Origin: Oscillospiraceae bacterium | Lineage (GTDB): Bacteria; Bacillota; Clostridia; Oscillospirales; Ruminococcaceae | Reading direction: 5' to 3' | NCBI GenBank assembly: GCA_018055565.1 | Contig: JAGPHI010000099.1 | Span: 1-5,179 of the forward strand | Length of the DNA: 5,179 nt | Part shown: positions 1 through 5,179 of the stretch, one piece after another | Numbering within the stretch: position 1 is the first letter of the stretch | Layout: every line of letters begins with the position of its first letter | Position numbers and translations under genes: made by a program | Notes under the pieces: model-generated | Told to the model about the DNA's origin: nothing | Database searches by the model: none | Seen by the model: only the letters and a program-made list of their open reading frames with translations

Positions 1-1567
1 GCGCGGTATCGCTATTTGCGGAAAACTGGTCAATCAACAAGAAAAACTGCTCTTGCTGGGTAATGTAGGCTTTTAAACAGTCAAAATGATAGCGCCCGTG
101 CTCATCAAGGCGCGCTATCGGCACTTCATCTAACAGTATTTGTATTTCGGCAAGGCGCGCTTTGAAAGCGCGCAAATTTTGCAAATCCAGCGCGGCGTTG
201 CGCTTATGTGGATGGTCGCAAATGCCATTGGCCGCGCGCGGCGGGCGGCTCCAAATGGCACTGTCTTGAATGTTTGCATACAAAAGCGCAATGGCTTTTA
301 CCAGCGAGGGGCCATAAAACCCCCATAAATCATTGGCAAATTTTTCAATCATCACGTTGATTGAAAACTCGGGATGATAATACGCTTCGCTTAAAAACGA
401 AAAATTGAGCGACGCTGCCCACCACGCACTCAGTGGCCGCCAAATCGAAATCACGCCTTTGCAGCCCGCGTTTGCGGCGGCGGCAACCACGGCTTTGCCA
501 ATATGCGGCTGCACCCACAAATTGCTTTGCCAGCGGGCGTTATTGGCCATTTCGTCGTCCAAAAGATACACAGCGCCCCTGTCGCCCAAAGCTTCCACCC
601 AGGCAAAGGCATGTTCAGGGCCGTTTAAAAGCGCCGCGCTGCCGTCGGGCATCGGCTTTTCGGCATCGGGGGCTGCGTGCCCGCGGTGCATCAGCGTGAT
701 ATCGGGGCGCACGGCCTTTATCGCATCGTTGATGCGCGTCATCACGGCCACGGCGCGCGGCTTGTCTGCACAGCGCCAATCGCATGCGGTGTCAAACAGG
801 CAAGACGGCCACGGCCCCAGTATCGAAATGGCCGTATGCGCGCTAAGATACGCGCAAAGCTCGTCCAAATATGCGTCCAGCGCCGCATCCTCTGCGCGGC
901 AAAAATGCTTTGGTGCAAGCGCGTGCCCCTTCTCGCGCGAGGCGCCGGGCGCGGGCCCTTCCTCCAGCCAAAGGCAAAGCTCGATGCCGCGTTTTTCTAA
1001 ATGCGGCAGCAAGGTAGCCTCCACCTCGTCCCAAAACACGGCCTCGGCCCCTGCGGGCGCGGTGCCTTTGCGATGATATGTAGTAAACAAAAGGTTATAG
1101 CCGTTTTTGGCCATAAAATCAACGCTGGCAAGCACGTCCGCCACTGCCTTGCCCGTGATGCCGTACAGGCAGATGCCGCGGCTTTCCACAAAGGGATTTT
1201 CGGTAAATAAGCCCGATTCCAACGTTTTTCGGCGCACGGTGGGCACAATTTGTACCGACGTTTTTGAAAACCAAAACGAACAGCCCAACATGCGCAGCAA
1301 ATGGTAAACGCCGTGCAAAACGCCGCGCTCCATGCGCGAGGTGATGCGCGCGCCTTGCTCGGTAATTAATATCTGATAGCCGTCGTGCCGCAAAACAGGA
1401 GAATTGCGCACCTCCAGCAAAATTTTTGTTTCAGGTTTTTTGGCGTCGAAATCCAAGCGATTGAACATCGCAAGTAAATGCGATTTCAGCTCGTCGCGTG
1501 CAAAATCCATGCACAGGCCGCCGCCTTTGCTTTCCACGGCAATGCTTGCGCCACAACTGATTTCCAT
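1..1567 (-). CDS. Glycoside-hydrolase-like protein, DUF4838 / alpha-glucuronidase-like (3' end missing)
   Basis: The frame is open from the ATG at 1567 to the window edge: 522 codons, with the C-terminus missing. An SD-like GGGGTG lies 8 bases before the ATG. The layout is that of carbohydrate-active proteins with a GH20/GH67-type N-terminal domain. Residues about 1-110 are an alpha/beta domain ending in RGVLHGVYHLLRMLGCSFWF, the typical 'R-G-x-L-x-x-V-Y-x-L-L-E-x-L-G-C-R' run. From residue about 128 (SRGICLYG, then DFMAKNGYNLLF) a TIM-barrel-like region begins. Around 393-420, SEAYYHPEFSINVMIEKF followed by LWGFYGP matches the helical part seen in DUF4838 proteins. There is no signal peptide, so a cytoplasmic enzyme acting on imported glycans is likely. 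I could not assign catalytic residues: the GH20 GGDE motif is absent, and acidic residues such as 337-339 (DDE) are only candidates. The family call rests on remembered patterns; substrate unknown. It follows spoIIP on the same strand after 148 bases and probably has its own promoter. Confidence 0.72.
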   Translation of the reverse strand, partial: MEISCGASIAVESKGGGLCMDFARDELKSHLLAMFNRLDFDAKKPETKILLEVRNSPVLRHDGYQILITEQGARITSRMERGVLHGVYHLLRMLGCSFWFSKTSVQIVPTVRRKTLESGLFTENPFVESRGICLYGITGKAVADVLASVDFMAKNGYNLLFTTYHRKGTAPAGAEAVFWDEVEATLLPHLEKRGIELCLWLEEGPAPGASREKGHALAPKHFCRAEDAALDAYLDELCAYLSAHTAISILGPWPSCLFDTACDWRCADKPRAVAVMTRINDAIKAVRPDITLMHRGHAAPDAEKPMPDGSAALLNGPEHAFAWVEALGDRGAVYLLDDEMANNARWQSNLWVQPHIGKAVVAAAANAGCKGVISIWRPLSAWWAASLNFSFLSEAYYHPEFSINVMIEKFANDLWGFYGPSLVKAIALLYANIQDSAIWSRPPRAANGICDHPHKRNAALDLQNLRAFKARLAEIQILLDEVPIARLDEHGRYHFDCLKAYITQQEQFFLLIDQFSANSDTA

Positions 1568-1635
1568 TCGGCCTTCACCCCTTTGCGTACTGTAAAAAAA
1601 TGTATAATTCCGCGATTTATTTTCTATTGCGGCCT

Positions 1636-1664
1636 ATTACATATCTTACACGATTTATATGCAA
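1636..1664 (-). promoter_or_regulatory. Candidate promoter of the glycoside-hydrolase-like gene
   Basis: On the minus strand TTGCAT (1659-1664) and TGTAAT (1636-1641) are separated by 17 bases, which fits a housekeeping sigma-A type promoter. It lies about 70 bases before the ATG at 1567 in an AT-rich stretch. The match is moderate and the region offers other AT-rich hexamers, for example a TATACA nearer the start, so this is a candidate only. Confidence 0.35.
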
Positions 1665-1715
1665 AAAGGAAGAGGGTAAAAAATTTGTTATCAGTTAGGC
1701 AGAAAAAAGCGGCGC

Positions 1716-2828
1716 TTATCCCAGCAAGGTTTTGGCCAGCGCGCGTGCCGCATACACCCCTGCTGCGGTGGCCTCCTCCAGCGTGTTGGCGTGCCCGCCC
1801 ACCTCAATTAATAGGCTGCCGGTGCTTAAATCTTGATTGTAATAGCGATAATCGAATAAAAATGGCCGCGTAAAGCCGGGATACAGCGCTTCCATTTCGC
1901 TTTGCCAGCGCGAGGCAAAGCGCAGGTTTTGCTTGCAATTGGGCAAATTGCCGTTTTTGTTGGCACCGCAAATCAGCATCACCTGTGCCACGCTTTTGCC
2001 GTCTATTTCCGTAACGGGTTTTACGCGTGTGCCGTCGTCTTTTTGGATGGCGTCGCGGTGCACATCCAGCACCACTTTAATAGAGGGATATTGCTGTAAG
2101 TATTTGCGCACGGTTTCGTTGCTGCGCGCATAGCTGGCGGTGTAAGACGGATAATCGTGCAAGGTGGTGTCTTGCACGGTGTTGATGCCGGCGGCGTTTA
2201 ATTCGGCGGCCATTGCCGCGCCAACGGATGTCATATTCAGCGACATATCGGTGGTGCGTGCGGTGAAATCGGGGCTATACCACGGGTCGGGCGTGAGCTG
2301 ATAGGTTTCGGTGGCGTGGGTGTGCACAATAAGCACCTGCGGGTTTGGGCTATTGGCCTCAATGGCAAATGGCAGCGGCTGCATAAGCTCTGCGGCCACC
2401 TCGGCGCGCGGCAACGCAGTGCAGTTTTTTACAGTGGAATTGCCGCACGGCAGGTAAATATCGGTAGTGCCCTGCGCATAATGCGCCGAAACAATGGGCA
2501 GGCTGCCCGCGGGCATTTCGGCGGGCGGGGGCGCGCTTTGCGGCGGCGCAAGCTCTTCGGGCGTGGGCATCTGCGTCCAAAAGCCCGATGCGTAATCGTC
2601 TTCATCCAGTGTTTGGGCGGCGGGCAGCGCTTGGTCTTGCGGTATGGCGGCATCCAGCATGCGCTTTTCGGCGGCAAGCGCAGCGCCCGGCGCGCATAAA
2701 ATGCCGCCCACACGCATTGCCGCCTGCGAAAGCGGCACATGCTGCGCGGCTTTGGCAGAGGTGGCAAGCGTTGCAAGCAGCACAAAGCCCAGCGAAAGCA
2801 CCGTTAAGATGGAATGTTTTGCACGCAT
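1716..2828 (-). CDS. spoIIP: Stage II sporulation protein P (SpoIIP), septal peptidoglycan amidase/endopeptidase
   Basis: SpoIIP acts with SpoIID and SpoIIM at the sporulation septum. It removes stem peptides and cuts cross-links so that the mother cell membrane can engulf the forespore. The start is the ATG at 2828 (370 aa), because an AGGTG Shine-Dalgarno lies 6 bases upstream; an in-frame GTG at 2837 falls inside that SD and is unlikely to be used. Residues 6-27 form one hydrophobic segment, a membrane anchor or signal peptide ending in an AxA-like TSAKAAQ. A Pro/Ala/Glu-rich linker follows at about 89-106. The catalytic domain starts near 160. It has VLIVHTHATETY (H169, H171, E174), VVLDVHRDA (H257) and SLLIEVGGHANTLEEA (E342), the three conserved blocks of this zinc-hydrolase-like family; assignment of metal ligands is inferred. 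Length is close to that of B. subtilis SpoIIP (about 400 aa). It lies 43 bases behind gpr and is probably cotranscribed with it, possibly with an added sporulation promoter in the gap, which I could not define. Confidence 0.96.
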   Translation of the reverse strand: MRAKHSILTVLSLGFVLLATLATSAKAAQHVPLSQAAMRVGGILCAPGAALAAEKRMLDAAIPQDQALPAAQTLDEDDYASGFWTQMPTPEELAPPQSAPPPAEMPAGSLPIVSAHYAQGTTDIYLPCGNSTVKNCTALPRAEVAAELMQPLPFAIEANSPNPQVLIVHTHATETYQLTPDPWYSPDFTARTTDMSLNMTSVGAAMAAELNAAGINTVQDTTLHDYPSYTASYARSNETVRKYLQQYPSIKVVLDVHRDAIQKDDGTRVKPVTEIDGKSVAQVMLICGANKNGNLPNCKQNLRFASRWQSEMEALYPGFTRPFLFDYRYYNQDLSTGSLLIEVGGHANTLEEATAAGVYAARALAKTLLG

Positions 2829-2871
2829 GTTTATCACCTCTTAGAAAAAAGTATATGTGCCTGTACGGTGA

Positions 2872-3729
2872 TTAAGACATTAAAAAGTGCAATTCCCCTA
2901 CCGAAAGCGCCGGCTGCAACGCGCGATTGACAGCAAGGCTTAAAAGCGCAGCCGCCCGCTGCACAATGGCGTCAATGTCTTTTGGCGTTACCAAAAGCGC
3001 TTCTTTGCCTTTTGCGCAAAGGCTTGTCACCGTGGGCACGCCCAGTGCAATTACCGGCACGCCCAGCGTTTTTTGCGAAAGCGGCGGCGACGCAGCGGGA
3101 AACAGCCCCGCCGAGGAAAGCTGCACGCTTTTTCCTAAGCGCGATGGCTCTCTGGTGCAAAGGCTGTCGATGCAAATCACGGCGGCGGGGGCGGTGGCGC
3201 GGATAGCACCGCGCAAAAGCTCGGCGGTGGCAATGCCACTCATGGCGGCAACGCCCGGACACAGCACGGCAACACTGCGCAAAAGCGGCAAATCGGCATC
3301 GGCTTTTGCATTTTTTTTCGCTGCATCTGCCGCTGCGCTTTTGGCATTGCGCGGGGCTTTGCGAGGCGTTTCACCTGCGGCACTACGCGTGGCAATTACT
3401 TTATCGGCGGTAAATGGGCCCAGCGCGTCTGCGGTAACGGCGCGATTGCCAATGCCCACCACCAGCACGGTGCCAAATGTGGGCAAAAGCGCGCGCAGCT
3501 GCCCCGAAACGGCTGAAACGGCGGCTGCGTTTTTATCGCTGGGAAACGCAAAATCCGGCAAATCTAAGGTAATATAGCTGCCGGGTGCGCGCCGAAAGCC
3601 GCTGCGTGTAATATCCACGCGCGTTAAGGTGATGCCCTCGGCGTGCTGTGTGGAAAGCGCAATGCCCTCGGGCACGCTTTTGCGGCGCTTGGGGTAAAGC
3701 TCGGCGGCAATGTCGGTATAAGAGGGCAA
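2872..3729 (-). CDS. gpr: GPR, germination protease for small acid-soluble spore proteins
   Basis: GPR is an aspartic-type endopeptidase (family A25). It is made as a zymogen in the forespore, matures by self-cleavage, and degrades the DNA-protecting SASPs early in germination. I choose the TTG at 3729 (285 aa): AAAGGAG sits 8 bases before it and the family's N-terminal block begins directly (PSYTDIAAELY). The ATG at 3876 would add 49 basic residues without an SD. TD-IA at residues 5-8 resembles the autoprocessing site. GIGNRAVTADALGP (D101) and AVICIDSL (D188) appear to match the catalytic Asp127 and Asp193 of B. megaterium GPR. PGVAAMSGIATAELLRG and LSQKTLGVPVIALGVPTV are further family blocks. 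Residues about 115-147 form an Ala/Lys-rich insert. The protein is shorter than B. subtilis GPR (368 aa). It is the first gene of a gpr-spoIIP unit, divergent from rpsT. In related bacteria gpr is read by sigma-G/sigma-F; no clear promoter of that kind was found. Confidence 0.94.
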   Translation of the reverse strand: MPSYTDIAAELYPKRRKSVPEGIALSTQHAEGITLTRVDITRSGFRRAPGSYITLDLPDFAFPSDKNAAAVSAVSGQLRALLPTFGTVLVVGIGNRAVTADALGPFTADKVIATRSAAGETPRKAPRNAKSAAADAAKKNAKADADLPLLRSVAVLCPGVAAMSGIATAELLRGAIRATAPAAVICIDSLCTREPSRLGKSVQLSSAGLFPAASPPLSQKTLGVPVIALGVPTVTSLCAKGKEALLVTPKDIDAIVQRAAALLSLAVNRALQPALSVGELHFLMS

Positions 3730-3737
3730 GCGTATCG

Positions 3738-3744
3738 CTCCTTT
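3738..3744 (-). promoter_or_regulatory. Ribosome binding site that decides the gpr TTG start
   Basis: AAAGGAG on the minus strand lies 8 bases before the TTG at 3729. The upstream ATG at 3876 has no purine-rich SD in front of it, and the in-frame GTG codons between have none either. This supports the TTG as the real gpr start. Confidence 0.75.
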
Positions 3745-3828
3745 ATCAGTTATAATAAAAAATAGTTTATCAGCAAAAGTGTGCACAGCGCAAAAAGCGC
3801 GCGCCCTGCGTTTGCATGCCAGTTTGTG

Positions 3829-3851
3829 CCGCGCCACACGTTTTGGCGCGG
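3829..3851. repeat. Inverted repeat, 8-bp arms, upstream of gpr
   Basis: The arms CCGCGCCA and TGGCGCGG are exact reverse complements around a 7-base loop. No T-run follows on either strand, so it is not a standard terminator. It could be an operator for a dimeric regulator or a hairpin in the 5' leader of gpr. Its role is unknown. Confidence 0.5.
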
Positions 3852-3901
3852 TGTCATCCGTGTGCTTTGCGGCCATTTATCAGCGGTATAAAAAATAATG
3901 C

Positions 3902-3930
3902 TTGCATTGACGGCAAAAAAATGGTATTAT
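3902..3930 (+). promoter_or_regulatory. Promoter of rpsT (extended -10)
   Basis: TTGCAT (3902-3907) and TATTAT (3925-3930) are 17 bases apart, and TGG directly before the -10 gives an extended -10 (TGn). This predicts a transcript start near 3937 and a leader of about 30 bases. An alternative pairing uses TTGACG (3907-3912) with TATAAA (3928-3933) at 15 bases. Either way a housekeeping promoter sits here. Confidence 0.65.
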
Positions 3931-3966
3931 AAATTGCACTGTTATGGGTAGCAAGGAGGTGGTATG

Positions 3967-4230
3967 ATGCCTAACATTAAATCGCAGAAGGATCGCGTTA
4001 TCCAAAGTGAAAAAGAAGCGCTGCATAACAAAGCTATTAAGACCAACCTGAAAACAGTCGTTAAAAAGGCAAACGCCGCCATTATTGCCGGCTCTGCTGA
4101 TAAAGACGATGCTGTTAAAGCCGCAACCGTAACCATTGATAAAGCAGCCAGCAAAGGCGTGTTGCATAAGAACACGGCTTCGCGCAAGGTTTCTCGCCTT
4201 GCAAAGCGCGCTAACAAAACAAACGCGTAA
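3967..4230 (+). CDS. rpsT: 30S ribosomal protein S20
   Basis: S20 is a small basic helical protein that binds 16S rRNA early in 30S subunit assembly. Two ATGs lie in tandem at 3964 and 3967. I take the second (87 aa), since the strong AAGGAGGT (3953-3960) is then 7 bases from GGAGG to the ATG, and S20 proteins begin MPNIKSxKxR, as here (MPNIKSQKDRV). Other family features are Lys-rich helices, a central AIIAGSADKDDAVKAATVTIDKAASKG, and GVLHKNTASRKVSRLAKRAN near the C-terminus, the classic S20 signature. The length is normal. The gene is monocistronic, with its own promoter upstream and a strong terminator about 20 bases after the stop. It is divergent from gpr and convergent with spoVAE. The rpsT-gpr neighbourhood is conserved in Bacillus and clostridia. 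Confidence 0.98.
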   Translation: MPNIKSQKDRVIQSEKEALHNKAIKTNLKTVVKKANAAIIAGSADKDDAVKAATVTIDKAASKGVLHKNTASRKVSRLAKRANKTNA

Positions 4231-4250
4231 TATGGGCCTGGCCCGTTATT

Positions 4251-4285
4251 AAGAGCATTGCCGTTTCGGCAATGCTCTTTTGTTT
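4251..4285 (+). terminator. Intrinsic terminator of rpsT
   Basis: A perfect 13-bp stem (AAGAGCATTGCCG at 4251-4263 with its reverse complement at 4267-4279) closes on a TTT loop and runs into a T-rich tail (CTCTTTTGTTTT). A small perfect inverted repeat, GGGCC-T-GGCCC (4234-4244), precedes it. The minus strand lacks a good T-run after the stem, so it mainly stops rpsT transcripts. Confidence 0.93.
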
Positions 4286-4460
4286 TGCTGCGATGTGCGC
4301 TGCGTTTGCGCGGGCAAATGCTTGCGTGCGGCATATCCGCGCATAGGCACGAAAGGCCAAACTGCTTTTGTAAAGCTTCAAAGGTTAATCGGAAAATCAG
4401 CAAAGGGTAACTTGCAAAGCAACAAAGGGCAATTAGCAAAGCTCAATCAGCAAAGCTACA
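4286..4460. other. Non-coding stretch between the convergent rpsT and spoVAE
   Basis: No credible gene is seen. The left part contains a possible 8-bp stem with one G-T wobble (GCGTTTGC at 4302-4309, GCAAATGC at 4314-4321, loop GCGG) without a T-run. The right part is a degenerate 14-base tandem repeat. No intrinsic terminator for the spoVA transcript is obvious on the minus strand. Confidence 0.6.
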
Positions 4461-4464
4461 TCAG
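4379..4464. repeat. Degenerate 14-base tandem repeat (CAAAG-type units)
   Basis: Plus-strand units are CAAAGGTTAATCGG (4379), an 8-base partial AAAATCAG (4393), CAAAGGGTAACTTG (4401), an 8-base partial CAAAGCAA (4415), CAAAGGGCAATTAG (4423), CAAAGCTCAATCAG (4437) and CAAAGCTACATCAG (4451). Spacing is thus 22, 22, 14, 14, 14. The last unit covers the spoVAE stop codon (4461-4463), and its CAAAGCT forms a 7-bp inverted repeat with AGCTTTG at 4463-4469. Units are similar but not identical, which points to an old slippage-derived array. The unit length is not a multiple of three and no gene uses it. Confidence 0.75.
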
Positions 4465-4817
4465 CTTTGGTCGCGGCTTTTTGTAAACAGCGCCGCAATA
4501 AAGCCCGCCACCAATGACGCGCAAATGCCGCCCGCTGCCGCCGAAAACCCGCCTGTCAGCGCGCCCAAAAGGCCGTCTTTCACCACTGCGTCGATAACGC
4601 CCTGCGCCAGCAAGTGCCCAAAGCCCAAAAGCGGCACAGTAGCGCCCGCGCCCGCAAATTTGGCCAGCGGGTCATACAAGCCCAGCGCCGACAGCACAAC
4701 GCCGCTTACCACATAAATAACCAAAATACGCGCGGGTGTCAGCTTTGTGTAATCAATTAAAAGCTGGCCGATAACGCAAAGCGCACCGCCCACAACAAAA
4801 GCCCAGAAAAAATTCAT
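4461..4817 (-). CDS. spoVAE: Stage V sporulation protein AE (SpoVAE/SpoVAEb)
   Basis: SpoVAE is a small integral membrane protein of the SpoVA apparatus, which takes dipicolinic acid-calcium into the forespore and releases it at germination. The 118-aa length is typical. The N-terminal block FVVGGALCVIGQLLIDYTKLTPARILV and the central GLYDPLAKFAGAGATVPLLGFGH are hallmark SpoVAE sequences. Hydrophobic segments lie at about 4-22, 31-47, 53-74 and 83-111, ending in a short charged tail (TKSRDQS). An SD-like AAAGGAAGG lies 8 bases before the ATG at 4817. The gene follows spoVAD after 37 bases in the usual spoVAC-AD-AE order; spoVAC is expected beyond the right edge. SpoVAC is a paralogue, but position after spoVAD and the motif favour AE. 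Transcription is probably from a forespore (sigma-G type) promoter ahead of the operon, outside the window. Confidence 0.95.
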   Translation of the reverse strand: MNFFWAFVVGGALCVIGQLLIDYTKLTPARILVIYVVSGVVLSALGLYDPLAKFAGAGATVPLLGFGHLLAQGVIDAVVKDGLLGALTGGFSAAAGGICASLVAGFIAALFTKSRDQS

Positions 4818-4854
4818 GCTCGTTTCCTTCCTTTATCTTGTTTCGTTTAAGTGT

Positions 4855-5179
4855 TTAGCGTGCCTCGTGCGAAAGCTCTACTAAATGCGCGATGCACGGA
4901 ATGCTTTCGCCCTGCAAAAAGGTGGTTTGGCTCATCAATGCGCCCGTGCTGAGAAACAATACACGCCCCAGCGTGCCGCGCCGCAGCGCGGGCAAAATGT
5001 GGTTTGCAAGCACAGCGGCGCTGCACCCCGCGCCCGAGCCGCCAGCCTCTACCGTTTGTTTTTCGCGGTCAAACACCAATAAGCCGCAGTCGTCATGGCT
5101 TTTTAAAGTAACGCCCTCTTGCGCGAGGATTTCTTTTAAAAGCGCGCTGCCCACCATGCCGAGGTCGCCCGTATACACC
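4855..5179 (-). CDS. spoVAD: Stage V sporulation protein AD (SpoVAD), C-terminal part only
   Basis: Only the last 107 or so residues are present; the N-terminus lies beyond the right edge, so the GTG (Val) codon at 5178 is internal and not a start. SpoVAD has a thiolase-like fold and binds dipicolinic acid as part of the SpoVA uptake complex. Conserved blocks are VYTGDLGMVGSALL, HDDCGLLVFD, the glycine-rich AGGSGAGCSAAV, GRVLFLSTGALMSQTTFLQG and ESIPCIAHLVEL, in the order expected for the C-terminal half of a roughly 340-residue protein. The reading frame ends normally in TAA, 37 bases before spoVAE, with which it is cotranscribed. Confidence 0.95.
   Translation of the reverse strand, partial: VYTGDLGMVGSALLKEILAQEGVTLKSHDDCGLLVFDREKQTVEAGGSGAGCSAAVLANHILPALRRGTLGRVLFLSTGALMSQTTFLQGESIPCIAHLVELSHEAR

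Larger units (their letters stand above)
3730..3901. other. Divergent gpr / rpsT intergenic region with inverted repeat and repeated octamer
   Basis: This stretch stays open in the gpr frame back to an ATG at 3876, but the lack of an SD and of any family similarity argues that it is non-coding. It holds a GC-rich inverted repeat (CCGCGCCA at 3829-3836, TGGCGCGG at 3844-3851, 7-base loop) and three copies of TTTATCAG (3742-3749, 3766-3773, 3876-3883). The gpr promoter must lie here, but I found no convincing sigma-G or sigma-F site. Confidence 0.5.

Noticed and set aside
405..1076. Long plus-strand open frame opposite the glycoside-hydrolase-like gene
   Set aside because: Its protein is compositionally odd (Ser/Ala/Arg-rich), matches no family, and lies entirely antisense to a well-supported minus-strand gene; GC-rich coding sequence often leaves such shadows.
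1702..1717. Possible terminator at the end of spoIIP (minus strand AAGC-GCC-GCTT followed by T's)
   Set aside because: The stem is only 4 bp with a 3-base loop and overlaps the stop codon; the T-run is real but the hairpin is too weak to claim.
2829..2871. CATATACT-like sigma-E -10 element between gpr and spoIIP
   Set aside because: No matching -35 element at the required distance could be found, so only cotranscription with gpr is claimed.
2927..3577. Plus-strand 216-residue open frame opposite gpr
   Set aside because: Antisense shadow of gpr without SD or recognisable motif.
3749..3776. TTGCTG / TATAAC pair upstream of gpr as its promoter
   Set aside because: A transcript from it would start around 3742 and cut into the Shine-Dalgarno at 3738-3744, so it cannot drive normal translation of gpr.
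3942..4439. Minus-strand open frame across rpsT
   Set aside because: It overlaps S20, which is certain, and crosses the rpsT terminator and promoter-proximal region; the protein looks random.
4379..4464. CRISPR array
   Set aside because: Units are 14 bases, degenerate and contiguous, without unique spacers, and no cas genes are present.

Overview
The window comes from an endospore-forming member of the Bacillota, most likely a gut-type Clostridia. Four of its six genes have sporulation or germination roles (spoVAD, spoVAE, gpr, spoIIP). The fifth is ribosomal protein gene rpsT and the sixth is a glycoside-hydrolase-like gene. The moderate-to-high GC, the Ala-rich proteins and the use of GCG/GGC/CGC codons suggest an Oscillospiraceae-like lineage, but this placement is an inference and no marker here fixes the genus.

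Layout from left to right. Positions 1-1567 (minus strand) hold the first 522 codons of a cytoplasmic glycoside-hydrolase-like protein of the DUF4838 / alpha-glucuronidase-like type, cut off by the window edge. Positions 1568-1715 are intergenic and carry a candidate promoter for that gene. Next come spoIIP (1716-2828, minus) and, 43 bases upstream of it, gpr (2872-3729, minus), which form a gpr-spoIIP transcription unit. Positions 3730-3966 separate gpr from the divergent rpsT gene (3967-4230, plus) and carry the rpsT promoter, a GC-rich inverted repeat and three copies of an octamer. rpsT ends in a strong intrinsic terminator (4251-4285). A non-coding stretch with a degenerate 14-base tandem repeat (4379-4464) runs into the stop codon of spoVAE (4461-4817, minus). 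spoVAE is preceded by the C-terminal part of spoVAD (4855-5179, minus), cut by the right edge.

The genes make sense together. SpoIIP degrades septal peptidoglycan during engulfment. SpoVAD and SpoVAE belong to the SpoVA apparatus that moves dipicolinic acid into and out of the spore. GPR destroys the small acid-soluble DNA-binding proteins at germination. The order rpsT / gpr-spoIIP matches the arrangement known from Bacillus and many clostridia, where lepA usually follows spoIIP. Here the glycoside-hydrolase-like gene sits in that place instead.

I see no new multi-gene system. The points most worth a second look are the 14-base tandem repeat behind spoVAE, the unusual features of GPR (a TTG start giving a very short propeptide, and an Ala/Lys-rich insert between the two catalytic aspartates), and the glycoside-hydrolase-like gene replacing lepA.
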